Below, piece by piece: positions 1 to 8,156 of a stretch of DNA of 64,000 bases (positions are counted from its first letter, which is position 1; every line of letters begins with the position of its first letter). Source of the stretch: an uncultured Mobiluncus sp. (GTDB lineage Bacteria > Actinomycetota > Actinomycetes > Actinomycetales > Actinomycetaceae); contig NZ_CALUCZ010000016.1 in assembly GCF_943914685.1 (NCBI RefSeq), forward strand, positions 1 to 64,000. Reading direction: 5' to 3'. The notes beneath the pieces are model-generated. The model ran no database searches, was not told the origin of the DNA, and saw nothing but the letters and a program-made list of their open reading frames with translations. Both the position numbers and the translations under genes were made by a program.

Positions 1-37
1 AACGACACGCCCGAAACGAACCTCGGGAACGATAGCC

Positions 38-43
38 TAGAAT
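38..43 (+). promoter_or_regulatory. Candidate -10 box for cysE
   Basis: The hexamer TAGAAT fits the actinobacterial TANNNT -10 pattern and would place transcription start near base 50. A ribosome binding site AGAGGAAG lies at about 71-78, before the ATG at 90. No convincing -35 is visible. Inferred from sequence only. Confidence 0.4.
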
Positions 44-89
44 AGTTAGCGTCCGGTCGTTCAACCAACCAGAGGAAGTACCCGTCCTG

Positions 90-707
90 ATGACTTTTGT
101 GAAACACACCGCCCCGCCACGGCACCTACCCGCCTACAAACTCGGCGTGCGGGATTTACTGTTGGAGGACTTGGACACGGCCTTGAAACGCGACCCCGCC
201 GCGCGCGGACGCCTGGAAGTCGCGCTGACCTACCCGGGAGTTCACGCCCTGTGGGCACACCGGCTGTCCAATCGGTTTTGGGTCAATGGTTTTAAGATGA
301 TGGCGCGCCTGATTCAGGAATTCGCACGCCTCATCACAGGTGTGGACATCCACCCGGCCGCAACCATCGGACGCCGACTCTTTATCGACCACGCAACCGG
401 GGTGGTCATTGGGGAAACCGCGGTAGTTGGCGAGGACTGCCTAATCTTTCACGGGGTGACCCTGGGCGGGCAGTCCATGAATAAGGGTAAACGCCACCCG
501 ACCTTGGGCAATGAGGTCATGGTGGGTGCCGGAGCGAAAATTCTGGGCGCCATCAACATCGGAGACGGCGCCAAAATCGGCGCCAACGCCGTGGTCGTCA
601 AGGACGTTCCCGCCGGGCGTATCGCCCTAGGGGTGCCGGCAAAACTGCGCAACCCCAAGAAACCGGTCAGTCCCGATATGAACATCGATCCCTCGCTGTT
701 CATCTAG
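90..707 (+). CDS. cysE: Serine O-acetyltransferase
   Basis: Transfers acetyl from acetyl-CoA to L-serine, giving O-acetylserine, the carbon skeleton for cysteine synthesis in the cytoplasm. The 205-residue length fits the short EpsC/CysE class. The N-terminal helical part (about 1-80) is followed by a left-handed beta-helix of hexapeptide repeats (about 84-185). The conserved HATGVVIGET and FHGVTLGG segments carry His101 and His121, which match the family's active-site region. The ATG at 90 has an AGAGGAAG ribosome binding site. No cysK lies next to it; the following gene is on the opposite strand and ends 12 bases away. Assignment is firm. Confidence 0.93.
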   Translation: MTFVKHTAPPRHLPAYKLGVRDLLLEDLDTALKRDPAARGRLEVALTYPGVHALWAHRLSNRFWVNGFKMMARLIQEFARLITGVDIHPAATIGRRLFIDHATGVVIGETAVVGEDCLIFHGVTLGGQSMNKGKRHPTLGNEVMVGAGAKILGAINIGDGAKIGANAVVVKDVPAGRIALGVPAKLRNPKKPVSPDMNIDPSLFI

Positions 708-718
708 GCGCTGCGAGT

Positions 719-2242
719 TTACTCGAGTTTGGGCGCTGGCAAACCGATATAAATCGTCTCGAGGTATTCTGCAATCCCCTCGGTGGAACCCTCACGTCCC
801 AGCCCGGACTGTTTGACCCCGCCGAAAGGTGCTCCGGCGTTGGAAATAGTGGCGGAGTTGAATCCAATCATTCCAATTTCGATGCGCTGCGCTAGTCGCA
901 AAATGCGCTCCCACGAGGAAGTATGTACGTATCCGCCCAAGCCCATCCGGTCGGCGTTGACCAGGCGCACCAGTTCCTCTTCCGTGCGGAAAGGCACCAC
1001 AGGTGCGACCGGCCCAAAGATTTCCTCGGTGACGATTTCACTGTCGGGGCTGACGTTCGTGAGGACCGTGGGTGGGTAATAGAACCCCCCAGGGTCAACA
1101 GTTTGGGGGTCCAAGTTGCCGGTTCCCCCGACTTTTTCCGCCCCTTGGGCCAGGGCCTTGTCAACCATGGCGCGGACTTTTTCGAGCTGGCTGCGGTTGA
1201 TGAGCGGGCCGACATCCACTCCTTCGCTCATCCCGTCACCAACCTTTTGCGCCCGCATCGCGGCGGCGAACTTCGTGACAAACTCGTCATAAACTCCCTC
1301 TTGAATAAAGAAATGATCCGCCGCGTTGCAGGCCTCCCCCATGTTGCGCATCTTGGTGATAAGAGCGGCGTCCACCGCTCGATCCACATCCGCGTCATCA
1401 AAGACGACAAACGGCGCATTGCCCCCGAGCTCCATAGAGGTGCGCAACACGCTGTCCGCCGCGGTTTTCAGCAAAGCCTTACCGACTTCGGTCGAACCGG
1501 TAAACGAAAGTTTCCGTACCCGCTGGTCATGCAGCCAAGTTTCGCTGACTTCCCCGGAGTGAAGGGTGGGGACCACGGAAAGCACCCCGGCGGGCAATCC
1601 CGCCTCTTCCAAAATTCGCGCCAGGAACAGCGCCGTCAGCGGGGTATCTCGCGCCGGTTTCAACACGCAGACGCACCCGGCTGCTACGGCAGGACCAATC
1701 TTGCGCGTTCCCATCGCGAGCGGGAAATTCCACGGGGTGATAAACACGCAGGGCCCCACCGGGCGTTTAATGACCATGGCCTGCAGGCTGCCTTCCGGTA
1801 AGCGGTAGTAATCCCCGCGAACCCGGCAGGCTTCTTCGGAAAACCAACGGAAAAACTCCGCTCCGTAGGTGACTTCCCCGTTGGCTTGGGCCAGCGGTTT
1901 GCCCATTTCCAGGGTCATCGTTACCGCCAGGGCGCGGCGATATTTGCCGTCCATTAGTGTAAAGGCTCGCCGGAGGATTTCGCCGCGTTCACGAGGCGGG
2001 GTCGCGGCCCATTCTTGCTGGATTGCGCAGGCTTTGTCCAGGGCGGCTTGGGCGTCCGCGGCGTTGCCGCTGGCGACTTGCGTCAAGGCGGCGCCGGTTG
2101 CGGGGTTCAAGACCTCGAAGCGCTCACCCGCCGCGCCGGGCTGCCAGTTACCGCCGATAAAGAGGTCTTTGGGCAGCCATTCCAGGAGTTTTTTCGGGTC
2201 GATGACGCCGTCAGTTTCAAAAGGTAAAACGTCGTTGTTCAT
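719..2242 (-). CDS. gabD: NAD(P)-dependent aldehyde dehydrogenase, succinate-semialdehyde type
   Basis: A full-length aldehyde dehydrogenase of 507 residues. It has the cofactor-binding TPWNFP segment near 169-174, the general base Glu271 in MELGG and the nucleophile Cys305 in GEACNA. The FTGSTEVGK stretch at 248-256 is typical of this superfamily. Best match by motif is succinate-semialdehyde dehydrogenase, oxidising succinic semialdehyde to succinate in the cytoplasm. The exact substrate cannot be fixed from sequence, since related enzymes use other semialdehydes, and no gabT or gabP is nearby to support a GABA pathway. It is convergent with cysE and appears to be transcribed alone. Confidence 0.85.
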   Translation of the reverse strand: MNNDVLPFETDGVIDPKKLLEWLPKDLFIGGNWQPGAAGERFEVLNPATGAALTQVASGNAADAQAALDKACAIQQEWAATPPRERGEILRRAFTLMDGKYRRALAVTMTLEMGKPLAQANGEVTYGAEFFRWFSEEACRVRGDYYRLPEGSLQAMVIKRPVGPCVFITPWNFPLAMGTRKIGPAVAAGCVCVLKPARDTPLTALFLARILEEAGLPAGVLSVVPTLHSGEVSETWLHDQRVRKLSFTGSTEVGKALLKTAADSVLRTSMELGGNAPFVVFDDADVDRAVDAALITKMRNMGEACNAADHFFIQEGVYDEFVTKFAAAMRAQKVGDGMSEGVDVGPLINRSQLEKVRAMVDKALAQGAEKVGGTGNLDPQTVDPGGFYYPPTVLTNVSPDSEIVTEEIFGPVAPVVPFRTEEELVRLVNADRMGLGGYVHTSSWERILRLAQRIEIGMIGFNSATISNAGAPFGGVKQSGLGREGSTEGIAEYLETIYIGLPAPKLE

Positions 2243-2324
2243 ACTTTCACCTTACCGCTCCCTGGCGTGGTGGGGCCGCGGTTAATTTGGGAAATCGGGA
2301 CAGTCGGGGTTCAATCTGGGACAA

Positions 2325-2448
2325 CACGAACGACCGATTTCGGACCCGGTGTCCCGGATTCGGGGTTAGGTAGGAATTTATTACCGCAGGTTGAGAGCTT
2401 TTGAGAATGGTTCGCGCTTAAATTTCGCGTTGCAAACGGTCGTTCGTG
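2325..2448. repeat. Spaced 12 bp perfect inverted repeat in intergenic region
   Basis: The gap between the aldehyde dehydrogenase start (2242) and uppS (2481) holds no gene. It carries CACGAACGACCG at 2325-2336 and its exact reverse complement at 2437-2448, with a 100-base spacer. The core CGGTCGTTC also occurs at about 54-62, upstream of cysE. The arms could be two operator sites for a regulator, or a long-range hairpin. Function unknown. Confidence 0.4.
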
Positions 2449-2480
2449 CAAGACCCACCCGCAGCGCTCGGAATTAAACG

Positions 2481-3263
2481 TCACTGCGGCCTATCAATCG
2501 CCCCGCCGAAACGGCGGTCGCGGTGCTGATAGGCCAATAAATCCCGCCACAGGGCCGCCCGCCCGTACTCGGGCCACGGTTCGGGGGCGAAAACGAGCTC
2601 CGCATAAGCCGCCTGCCACGGCAAAAAGTTGGAAGTGCGCTGCTCCCCGGAAGTGCGAATGAGCAGGTCAACATCTGGCACATCCGGCAGATACAGTTCC
2701 CGAGCGAAAGCAGCCTCGGTAATGCGCTCGGGTTTTAGCGTTCCCACCGCGACTCGCTGGGCCAGTTTCCGAGCCGCGTCAGCGAGTTCCGCTCGCCCCC
2801 CGTAATTGAGGCACATAATCAGCTGAGTGCCGGTGTTGCCCCTGGTCAAGGCCTCTGCCGCCCGCAATTCGGTGAGGACTGATTTCCACAAGCGTCCCTC
2901 CCGTCCACTCCATCGTACGCGGACTCCCCAGGCGTTCAGTTCATCGCGTCGATTCCGCAGCACCCGGCGCGAATATCCCATCAGGAACTTCACCTCTGCC
3001 GGGCTGCGTTTCCAGTTTTCAGTAGAGAACGCATACACGCTCAAGAATTTCACCCCGGCCTCGACTGCTCCCGCAATGGTGTCCATCAGGGCGTACTCCC
3101 CCGCCTCGTGACCGGCGGTACGATTCAAACCCCGCGCGTTCGCCCAGCGCCCATTCCCATCCATGATGATTGCCACGTGCGCAGCAGCCGCGCGCGCCAA
3201 TCCCGCCGGCAGCTCAGGATTCTCCCGCGGCGGGGTGATACGACGAACCCAGGATTTTTCCAC
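2481..3263 (-). CDS. uppS: Isoprenyl (undecaprenyl) diphosphate synthase
   Basis: A cis-prenyltransferase that extends short allylic diphosphates with isopentenyl diphosphate to make the C50-C55 lipid carrier for cell-wall precursors. The signature MDGNGRWANARG contains the catalytic Asp35. The RTSGEQRTSNFLPWQ block near the C-terminus is the second family motif. I place the start at GTG 3263 (260 residues), 8 bases after the recO stop; a longer reading from 3323 would run into recO. The recO-uppS order on one strand is common in actinobacteria and suggests co-transcription. The chain length of the product cannot be read from sequence. Confidence 0.9.
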   Translation of the reverse strand: MEKSWVRRITPPRENPELPAGLARAAAAHVAIIMDGNGRWANARGLNRTAGHEAGEYALMDTIAGAVEAGVKFLSVYAFSTENWKRSPAEVKFLMGYSRRVLRNRRDELNAWGVRVRWSGREGRLWKSVLTELRAAEALTRGNTGTQLIMCLNYGGRAELADAARKLAQRVAVGTLKPERITEAAFARELYLPDVPDVDLLIRTSGEQRTSNFLPWQAAYAELVFAPEPWPEYGRAALWRDLLAYQHRDRRFGGAIDRPQ

Positions 3264-3271
3264 GTAATAAC

Positions 3272-4003
3272 CTAGGCAAGTTCCAGCAAGGACAAGGATT
3301 TTAGACGGCGCTCCACGTGCCACTGCACGAAAGCCGAGACTAAAGCATGGGCATCAGCCCGAGCCATCCATTCGCTGTCTTGGGCAGTTTGCCAATCCCC
3401 GACAGCCAAAGCCGCCAACAGGCGCATCGTCTCAGAATCAACCGGTCGCGCCCCGATAGGCTTGCAGTTTACACACATCGCCCCGCCGCCGCTGGGATTA
3501 AAGTAAACGTGTGGCCCCCTGGCCCCGCAAGACGCACAATCCCAGCAGCTTGCCGCCCAGCCCGCCAACGACATGAGACGCAACAGGTAGGAATCCAGAA
3601 CCAAAGACGGCTCGTGACGCCCCGTCGCCAAAGCGTGTAAAGCCCCGACGGTCAGGTGATAGTACCTCTCATTAGTCCAAGAGTCTTCGGTGAGGCGCTC
3701 CAAGGTTTCTACCATCAGGTTGGCGGCGGTGTAGCGGGCGTAATCGTTAGCGAGGCTGCGGCCATAAGGGGCCAGGATTTCCACTTGTTCGATATGGTGC
3801 AGGCCGGACTTGCCCCAGCGAATCTGAATATCGACCGCTCCAAAAGGCTCCAGTCGCGCCCCCAAGCGCGACATGGTCTTTCGCACTCCCCGCCCCACGC
3901 AGCGCAAAAGCCCGTTGTTTTCGGTTAACAGGGTTACGATACGGTCAGCTTCCCCCAGGTCCTGGGTGCGCAACACAATCGCCGCATCTCGAAAAGTTCT
4001 CAT
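3272..4003 (-). CDS. recO: DNA repair protein RecO
   Basis: RecO anneals complementary strands and loads RecA with RecR during recombinational repair of gaps. The 243-residue protein has an N-terminal OB-fold region (about 1-85; the segment VLRTQDLGEADRIVTLLTE is typical) and a helical C-terminal part. It has a zinc-binding cluster: CWDCASC near 155 and CVNC near 178. GTG and ATG stand in tandem at 4006 and 4003; ATG at 4003 is preferred. It overlaps nothing and is followed closely by uppS on the same strand. Confidence 0.92.
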   Translation of the reverse strand: MRTFRDAAIVLRTQDLGEADRIVTLLTENNGLLRCVGRGVRKTMSRLGARLEPFGAVDIQIRWGKSGLHHIEQVEILAPYGRSLANDYARYTAANLMVETLERLTEDSWTNERYYHLTVGALHALATGRHEPSLVLDSYLLRLMSLAGWAASCWDCASCGARGPHVYFNPSGGGAMCVNCKPIGARPVDSETMRLLAALAVGDWQTAQDSEWMARADAHALVSAFVQWHVERRLKSLSLLELA

Positions 4004-4127
4004 CACGGATCATTATTCCATGAGCAAGCGGAAGAATCCCGTTCCCACTCTTTCATAACCCGATTCCCCTGACCCATTCCGTCCTCCGAGTCTTTTTCCG
4101 CTCCACCATTCCATCGTCGAGGACAAA

Positions 4128-4325
4128 TTAGAGCCTGTCATTGTTGTCCTTACGGAAGAACGGGGATCGTGAATCGTTCCGAGGGTCTTTTTTCGGAAGG
4201 TCCCGAACCAGTGAATAGATGAACAGGATTGCGAAAGCAACAACTAAAGTCCCTCCTCGAAAAAACAGGACATAGAAAGCATCAACAGACAACACCAGAT
4301 AAAAGACGATTTGCCATTTATGCAT
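4128..4325 (-). CDS. Small membrane protein, unknown function
   Basis: A 65-residue protein with two hydrophobic segments (about 4-21 and 26-41) and a strongly charged C-terminal tail rich in Lys, Arg and Asp (about 42-65), expected to lie in the cytoplasm. The ATG at 4325 is preceded by GGGGGTG at a plausible distance, which supports it as a real gene. It sits alone between lldP and recO on the minus strand. I do not recognise the family. Confidence 0.5.
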   Translation of the reverse strand: MHKWQIVFYLVLSVDAFYVLFFRGGTLVVAFAILFIYSLVRDLPKKDPRNDSRSPFFRKDNNDRL

Positions 4326-4403
4326 CTGTACACCCCCGGTTTTGCGAATCCTTTGCAGTAAATGCTAGCAGTACTGGATTCTAGAATTGGCAGGAATGCA
4401 AAA

Positions 4404-4417
4404 GCTAGCGGGCTAGC
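4404..4417 (-). terminator. Possible intrinsic terminator of lldP
   Basis: Read on the minus strand, the two GCTAGC copies at 4404-4409 and 4412-4417 can pair, and TTTTGC follows directly. The hairpin overlaps the lldP stop codon at 4413-4415. The loop is very small, so the call is tentative. Confidence 0.35.
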
Positions 4418-6050
4418 CCAGGAAAATCATGCCCCAGACGAAACAGATAAAGACCGCGAACAGCAGCAGGTAGAAAGACCAGCCGAGTACTTCGTGGAGC
4501 AAATCGGTCTCTTTTTCGGGTTCGCCCATCGCGGCGGCGGCGATCGCCAAGGACTGGGGTGCGATGAGCTTGCCGATGACCCCGCCTGCGGTGTTGGCCG
4601 CCACGGCGAAGGCACCGGGCAGGCCAATCTGTAAGGCAGTCGTCTCTTGCAGGGAGGCAAACAGGGCGTTTGCCGAGGTTGTGGAGCCGGAGATCGCCGT
4701 GCCGAGGTAGCCAATCATGGGGGAAAGCAACAGGAAGAACGTCCCGGTTCCCGCCAGCAGGGTCCCGATGGTCAAAACCATGCCGGAAATGTTCATCAAG
4801 TAAGCCAGCGCCATTACTTCCAGGATAGTGGCGGCGGAATACCGCATGGAATAAATCGCTGACCACAGTTTGGCACCGACCTGTTTAAATCCCAGCGGAT
4901 ACTTCCCGCCTTCGGTAACCAGGGTAAACACCACCCCGGTTACCAGCGCCGCCACCGCAATCAACACTCCCGGTTGGGACAGTATCGGAATGGTGATGTT
5001 GCCGATGTTCCCCGCTACGTTCGGTTTGTCCGGGCTGGCCACCCGACCCGCCAAACCGGGCCAGGCGACGTGCAAATCCGTCGCGGTCAAAGCCTTGGCG
5101 ACCTGGGGCACCATTCGCCCCACGGAGAGAATCACGATGACCAAGCCATAGGGCATCACAGCCAGCGCCACCCGCCCCACGCGCAGGTCAGTGGGCTTTT
5201 CCGTGACGAACTCGGGAGGAACCGGGGGACGATAAACCAACACCATCAGAGCCACTACCAGGAACGTCACTATGGGCGGCAGGACTCCACCCAGCTCAAA
5301 GGACACGAAACGCAAGGTCAGGAACTGTCCGATACCTTCCACCAGGCCCATCACGAAAGCCAGGGGGAACATATGGCGGAAGTGATTCTTATCAATCAAC
5401 AGGCTCAGCGCGAACGGCATCACGAAAGCAACCGCCGGCTCGGTACAGGACACGTAATACGTGATGTCAGCGGCGTTTTTGATGGGGTCATGCCCGCTCA
5501 GAAGGGCCGCCGCGGTCGTTATCGGTACGCCGAACGCCGCGTAGGCCACCGGGGAAGTATTCGCGACCAGGGCGATTACAGCGGCTTTCATTGGTTTGAA
5601 TCCCAGCCCCAGCAGCAGCGCGGTCACCACTGCCACGGGGACCCCGAAACCGGAGAGCCCCTCTAGCAGACCCCCGAAACACAGCGCAATCAGCATGGCC
5701 TGGATACGCAAATCCCCTTGACCGACAGCCGAAAAAACCTTGCGCAAATCAGCTTCCCGCCCAGTCGCCTCCATCAAACGGTGCAGCCACACGGCAGCGA
5801 TGACGATAATCACGATGGGGATTAAGCCGTTTTCCGCCCCGAGCAGGGCGGCCGCGATAGCCATGTCGACCGGCATCCGAAACCCCGCTATCGCCACGAG
5901 CAACCCGACCCCCAGGGCGATAGCACCCGCCCAGTGCGAGCGCATTCGCACGGCTCCGACCAGCACAAAGAACACCGCTACCGGGAGCAGAGCCACGATG
6001 GCACTGAGCCACAGCAGCCCTCCGACCGCGGTGACATTGGGCACGAACAT
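4413..6050 (-). CDS. lldP: L-lactate permease
   Basis: An integral membrane transporter of the LctP/LldP family, expected to carry lactate with protons across the cytoplasmic membrane. The 545 residues match the usual 530-560. Many hydrophobic segments are visible, with the conserved loop GLLEGLSGFGVPVAVVTALL near 128-147 and the ANTSPVAYAAFGVPI segment near 163-177. No lactate dehydrogenase or lldR regulator is adjacent. In a fermentative host the direction could be uptake or export. A small hairpin overlaps its end. Confidence 0.9.
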   Translation of the reverse strand: MFVPNVTAVGGLLWLSAIVALLPVAVFFVLVGAVRMRSHWAGAIALGVGLLVAIAGFRMPVDMAIAAALLGAENGLIPIVIIVIAAVWLHRLMEATGREADLRKVFSAVGQGDLRIQAMLIALCFGGLLEGLSGFGVPVAVVTALLLGLGFKPMKAAVIALVANTSPVAYAAFGVPITTAAALLSGHDPIKNAADITYYVSCTEPAVAFVMPFALSLLIDKNHFRHMFPLAFVMGLVEGIGQFLTLRFVSFELGGVLPPIVTFLVVALMVLVYRPPVPPEFVTEKPTDLRVGRVALAVMPYGLVIVILSVGRMVPQVAKALTATDLHVAWPGLAGRVASPDKPNVAGNIGNITIPILSQPGVLIAVAALVTGVVFTLVTEGGKYPLGFKQVGAKLWSAIYSMRYSAATILEVMALAYLMNISGMVLTIGTLLAGTGTFFLLLSPMIGYLGTAISGSTTSANALFASLQETTALQIGLPGAFAVAANTAGGVIGKLIAPQSLAIAAAAMGEPEKETDLLHEVLGWSFYLLLFAVFICFVWGMIFLG

Positions 6051-6175
6051 GATTTACTCCTTCGTCCTGGCCTACCCTATCAATCGCCACCCGATACCCT
6101 GAACTTGCGGGTTGGTTTCTCGAACGCGAACCTACCGGGTCAGAGCTTTCCCGGTGAACCCTCGCGATTGAATCT

Positions 6176-7978
6176 TCAGGGAAACGGAACGGAGCTATCC
6201 ACGACTTGGGATTGGCGCTGCGCCCGGTTAATCGCCGAGATTACGGCCTTATAAGCGGCACGAATGGTCGAAGAATCGATGCCGACCCCCCACAGCACCT
6301 CACCGTCCACTACGGCCTCGACATAGGCCGCGGCAGTGGCATCACGCCCAGCGCTCAAAGCGTGCTCCACGTAATCCAGAATCCGCACTTCCATGCCCAT
6401 CTGTTCAAAGGCATGGACGAAAGCGTCAATAGGACCGTTGCCGAACGATTCCAGCTGGAGCTTAGCGCCGCGGTCATTGAGCGCAATGGAGACTTCCGTG
6501 TCCCCGCCCGAGGGCGCGGGAACGGAAGAAACGTGCGCCCCGTCGAGGAAGAAACGCCCCCAGTGACGCGAGTCGATCCCCGCTTCTGACGCCGGTAAGT
6601 ATTCATCGGCAAAAATCTGCCACAGGTCGTTCGCTCCCAGTTCGCCGCCGAAACGATCGGTCGTACGCTGCACGATTTTCGAGAACTCGATTTGCAGGCG
6701 GCGCGGCAGGTCGAGGTGATGCTTTTCTTTCATTAGGTAAGCGATACCGCCCTTGCCGGATTGCGAGTTTACCCGGACGATAGCTTCGTAGTTGCGCCCC
6801 ACATCGTGAGGGTCAATAGGCAGGTAGGGCAGCTCCCAGATGACTTGGTTTTCGTCTCCGCCCGCGTCCCGGACTTTCTGTTCGCGCGCAGCAAAGCCTT
6901 TCTTAATGGCGTCCTGGTGGGAGCCGGAGAAGGACGTATAGACCAGGTCCCCCACGTAGGGCAGCCGCGGCGGGGTGGACATACGGGTGCAGCCCTCGAC
7001 AATTCGGCGGACTTCATCGAGGTTGGACAGGTCCAGTTGCGGGTCGATGCCTTGGCTAAAGAGGTTCATCGCCAAGGTGACTAGGTCAACGTTGCCGGTT
7101 CGTTCACCCTGGCCCAGCAAACACCCCTCGACCCGGTCAGCGCCGGCCATCTGGGCCAGTTCGGCGGTCGCAATGCCGGTGCCGCGGTCGTTGTGGTTGT
7201 GGGCGGAAATGCAGACATGTTCACGGTGTGAGATGTGGCGGCAGAAGTACTCGATTTGGTCGGCGTGAACGTTGGGCGTGCAGCGTTCTACGGTCGTAGG
7301 CAGGTTCAGGATAATTTCCCGCTCGCTGTCGGGCTGCCAGACTTCCATCACTGCTTCGCAAACTTCCAGGGCAAAGTCGATTTCAGTATCTACGAAAATC
7401 TCCGGGGAGTACTCGTAGCCAAAGATTGTGTCGTCCCCCAGGATTTTTTCGGCTCCGGCGATGACTTCGCGAGTGCCGGACACCGCCATCTCGATGGTTT
7501 GCGCTTTATCGTTGTGAAACACGACTTGGCGAAATACCGGCGCGGTCGCGTTGTAGAGGTGCACGGTGGCGCGATGGTATCCCTTAATGGCTTGCAAGGT
7601 GCGTTCCAAAAGTTCCGGGCGGGATTGTGAGAGTACCGAGCAGGTCACGTCCTCGGGAATGGCGTCGTCCTCGACTAGGGAACGTACAAAGTCAAAGTCG
7701 GTTTGGGAAGCGGCCGGGAAACCGATTTCGATTTCTTTGAACCCCAGGCGCACCAGGAGGTCAAACATTTCGCGTTTGCGCGCGGAGTCCATCGGTTCGA
7801 TGAGGGCTTGGTTGCCGTCCCGCAGGTCGGTGGACAACCAGCGCGGTGCTTTCGTAATCCGGTTGTTAGGCCAAGTTCGTTCCGGAAGTGAAATGGGGTT
7901 CGTCTCTAGGAACGGGCGATATTTGCCGTAAGGCATTCCGGAGGTTTGCTGACGGTTGGTGAATCCAGAGGTACGCAT
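6176..7978 (-). CDS. leuA: 2-isopropylmalate synthase
   Basis: First committed step of leucine synthesis: condenses acetyl-CoA with 2-oxoisovalerate. The 600 residues fit the long actinobacterial class. The catalytic TIM barrel starts with STDLRDGNQAL (about 48-58), carries the metal-binding HNHNDRGTG motif, and is followed by a C-terminal regulatory domain (about 440-600) that in this family binds leucine for feedback inhibition. ATG 7978 has an AAGGA ribosome binding site 7 bases upstream. Expression is very probably controlled by the leader-peptide attenuator at 7986-8113. It is separate from the ilv/leuB cluster at 18-25 kb; leuC and leuD are not in the window. Confidence 0.95.
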   Translation of the reverse strand: MRTSGFTNRQQTSGMPYGKYRPFLETNPISLPERTWPNNRITKAPRWLSTDLRDGNQALIEPMDSARKREMFDLLVRLGFKEIEIGFPAASQTDFDFVRSLVEDDAIPEDVTCSVLSQSRPELLERTLQAIKGYHRATVHLYNATAPVFRQVVFHNDKAQTIEMAVSGTREVIAGAEKILGDDTIFGYEYSPEIFVDTEIDFALEVCEAVMEVWQPDSEREIILNLPTTVERCTPNVHADQIEYFCRHISHREHVCISAHNHNDRGTGIATAELAQMAGADRVEGCLLGQGERTGNVDLVTLAMNLFSQGIDPQLDLSNLDEVRRIVEGCTRMSTPPRLPYVGDLVYTSFSGSHQDAIKKGFAAREQKVRDAGGDENQVIWELPYLPIDPHDVGRNYEAIVRVNSQSGKGGIAYLMKEKHHLDLPRRLQIEFSKIVQRTTDRFGGELGANDLWQIFADEYLPASEAGIDSRHWGRFFLDGAHVSSVPAPSGGDTEVSIALNDRGAKLQLESFGNGPIDAFVHAFEQMGMEVRILDYVEHALSAGRDATAAAYVEAVVDGEVLWGVGIDSSTIRAAYKAVISAINRAQRQSQVVDSSVPFP

Positions 7979-7985
7979 ATGAAAA

Positions 7986-8089
7986 TCCTTTGCTGCTGTT
8001 GCTTTTATCTTAGTTGCCAGGCAAGCGGAAAACTCCGCGCAGGGGGCCTGGCTGATTCAGAGCCCTACGCGGTTAGGCAACAGCAGCAA
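7986..8089 (-). promoter_or_regulatory. leuA translational attenuator (leader RNA)
   Basis: Minus-strand leader RNA. The Leu-codon run of the leader peptide (8077-8089, 13 nt) is perfectly complementary to 7990-8002, which abuts the leuA ribosome binding site (7986-7990). Between the arms sits a hairpin at 8016-8052: outer 7 bp stem GCCAGGC/GCCTGGC and inner 5 bp stem GCGGA/TCCGC. No U-run follows it, so control of translation rather than transcription termination is inferred. A ribosome stalled on the Leu codons would keep the arm single-stranded and leave the leuA site open; a ribosome that finishes would let the arms pair and close it. Confidence 0.75.
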
Positions 8090-8101
8090 TGTTTGCGACA
8101 C
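8057..8101 (-). CDS. leuL: leuA leader peptide with four consecutive Leu codons
   Basis: A 14-residue peptide, MSQTLLLLPNRVGL, read from GTG 8101 to TGA. Codons 5-8 are TTG CTG CTG TTG, with a fifth Leu before the stop. An in-frame stop lies upstream, so GTG 8101 is the only start in this frame. A TACCAT -10 box at 8108-8113 would place transcription start exactly on the G of this GTG, so the leader is probably translated from a leaderless transcript. Its role would be to sense charged tRNA-Leu. The name leuL is used by analogy with enteric leader peptides. Confidence 0.72.
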   Translation of the reverse strand: MSQTLLLLPNRVGL

Positions 8102-8107
8102 GACCCC

Positions 8108-8113
8108 ATGGTA
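8108..8113 (-). promoter_or_regulatory. -10 box of the leuA leader promoter
   Basis: On the minus strand TACCAT sits at -12 to -7 relative to the GTG of the leader peptide. This is the spacing seen for leaderless mRNAs in actinobacteria. The -35 region is poor (no TTGACA-like hexamer). Confidence 0.55.
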
Positions 8114-8156
8114 CCACGGGTTTCACTTTACGAAATTGCTGTCTCAGTATGAGAAA

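Noticed and set aside
923..1801. Long plus-strand open frame opposite the aldehyde dehydrogenase
   Set aside because: It is the antisense of a clear conserved gene, with no start signals and no protein features.
2308..2330. GGGTTCAATC resembling a tRNA T-arm
   Set aside because: The flanking bases cannot form the T-stem and no anticodon or acceptor arm is present.
4974..5666. A 230-codon plus-strand frame inside lldP
   Set aside because: Low-complexity His/Gln/Arg-rich antisense of the permease.
8066..8109. A cysteine-rich reading frame (MGSCRKHCCCCLTA) from ATG 8109 over the leuA leader
   Set aside because: It is an alternative frame of the same repeat. Its ATG overlaps the -10 box, so it would lie outside the transcript, and cysteine sensing does not fit leuA. 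The Leu frame fits both.
8050..8120. Val/Ala frame (GTG near 8125) over the leuA leader
   Set aside because: It would start upstream of the inferred transcription start and lacks a run of one regulatory amino acid.
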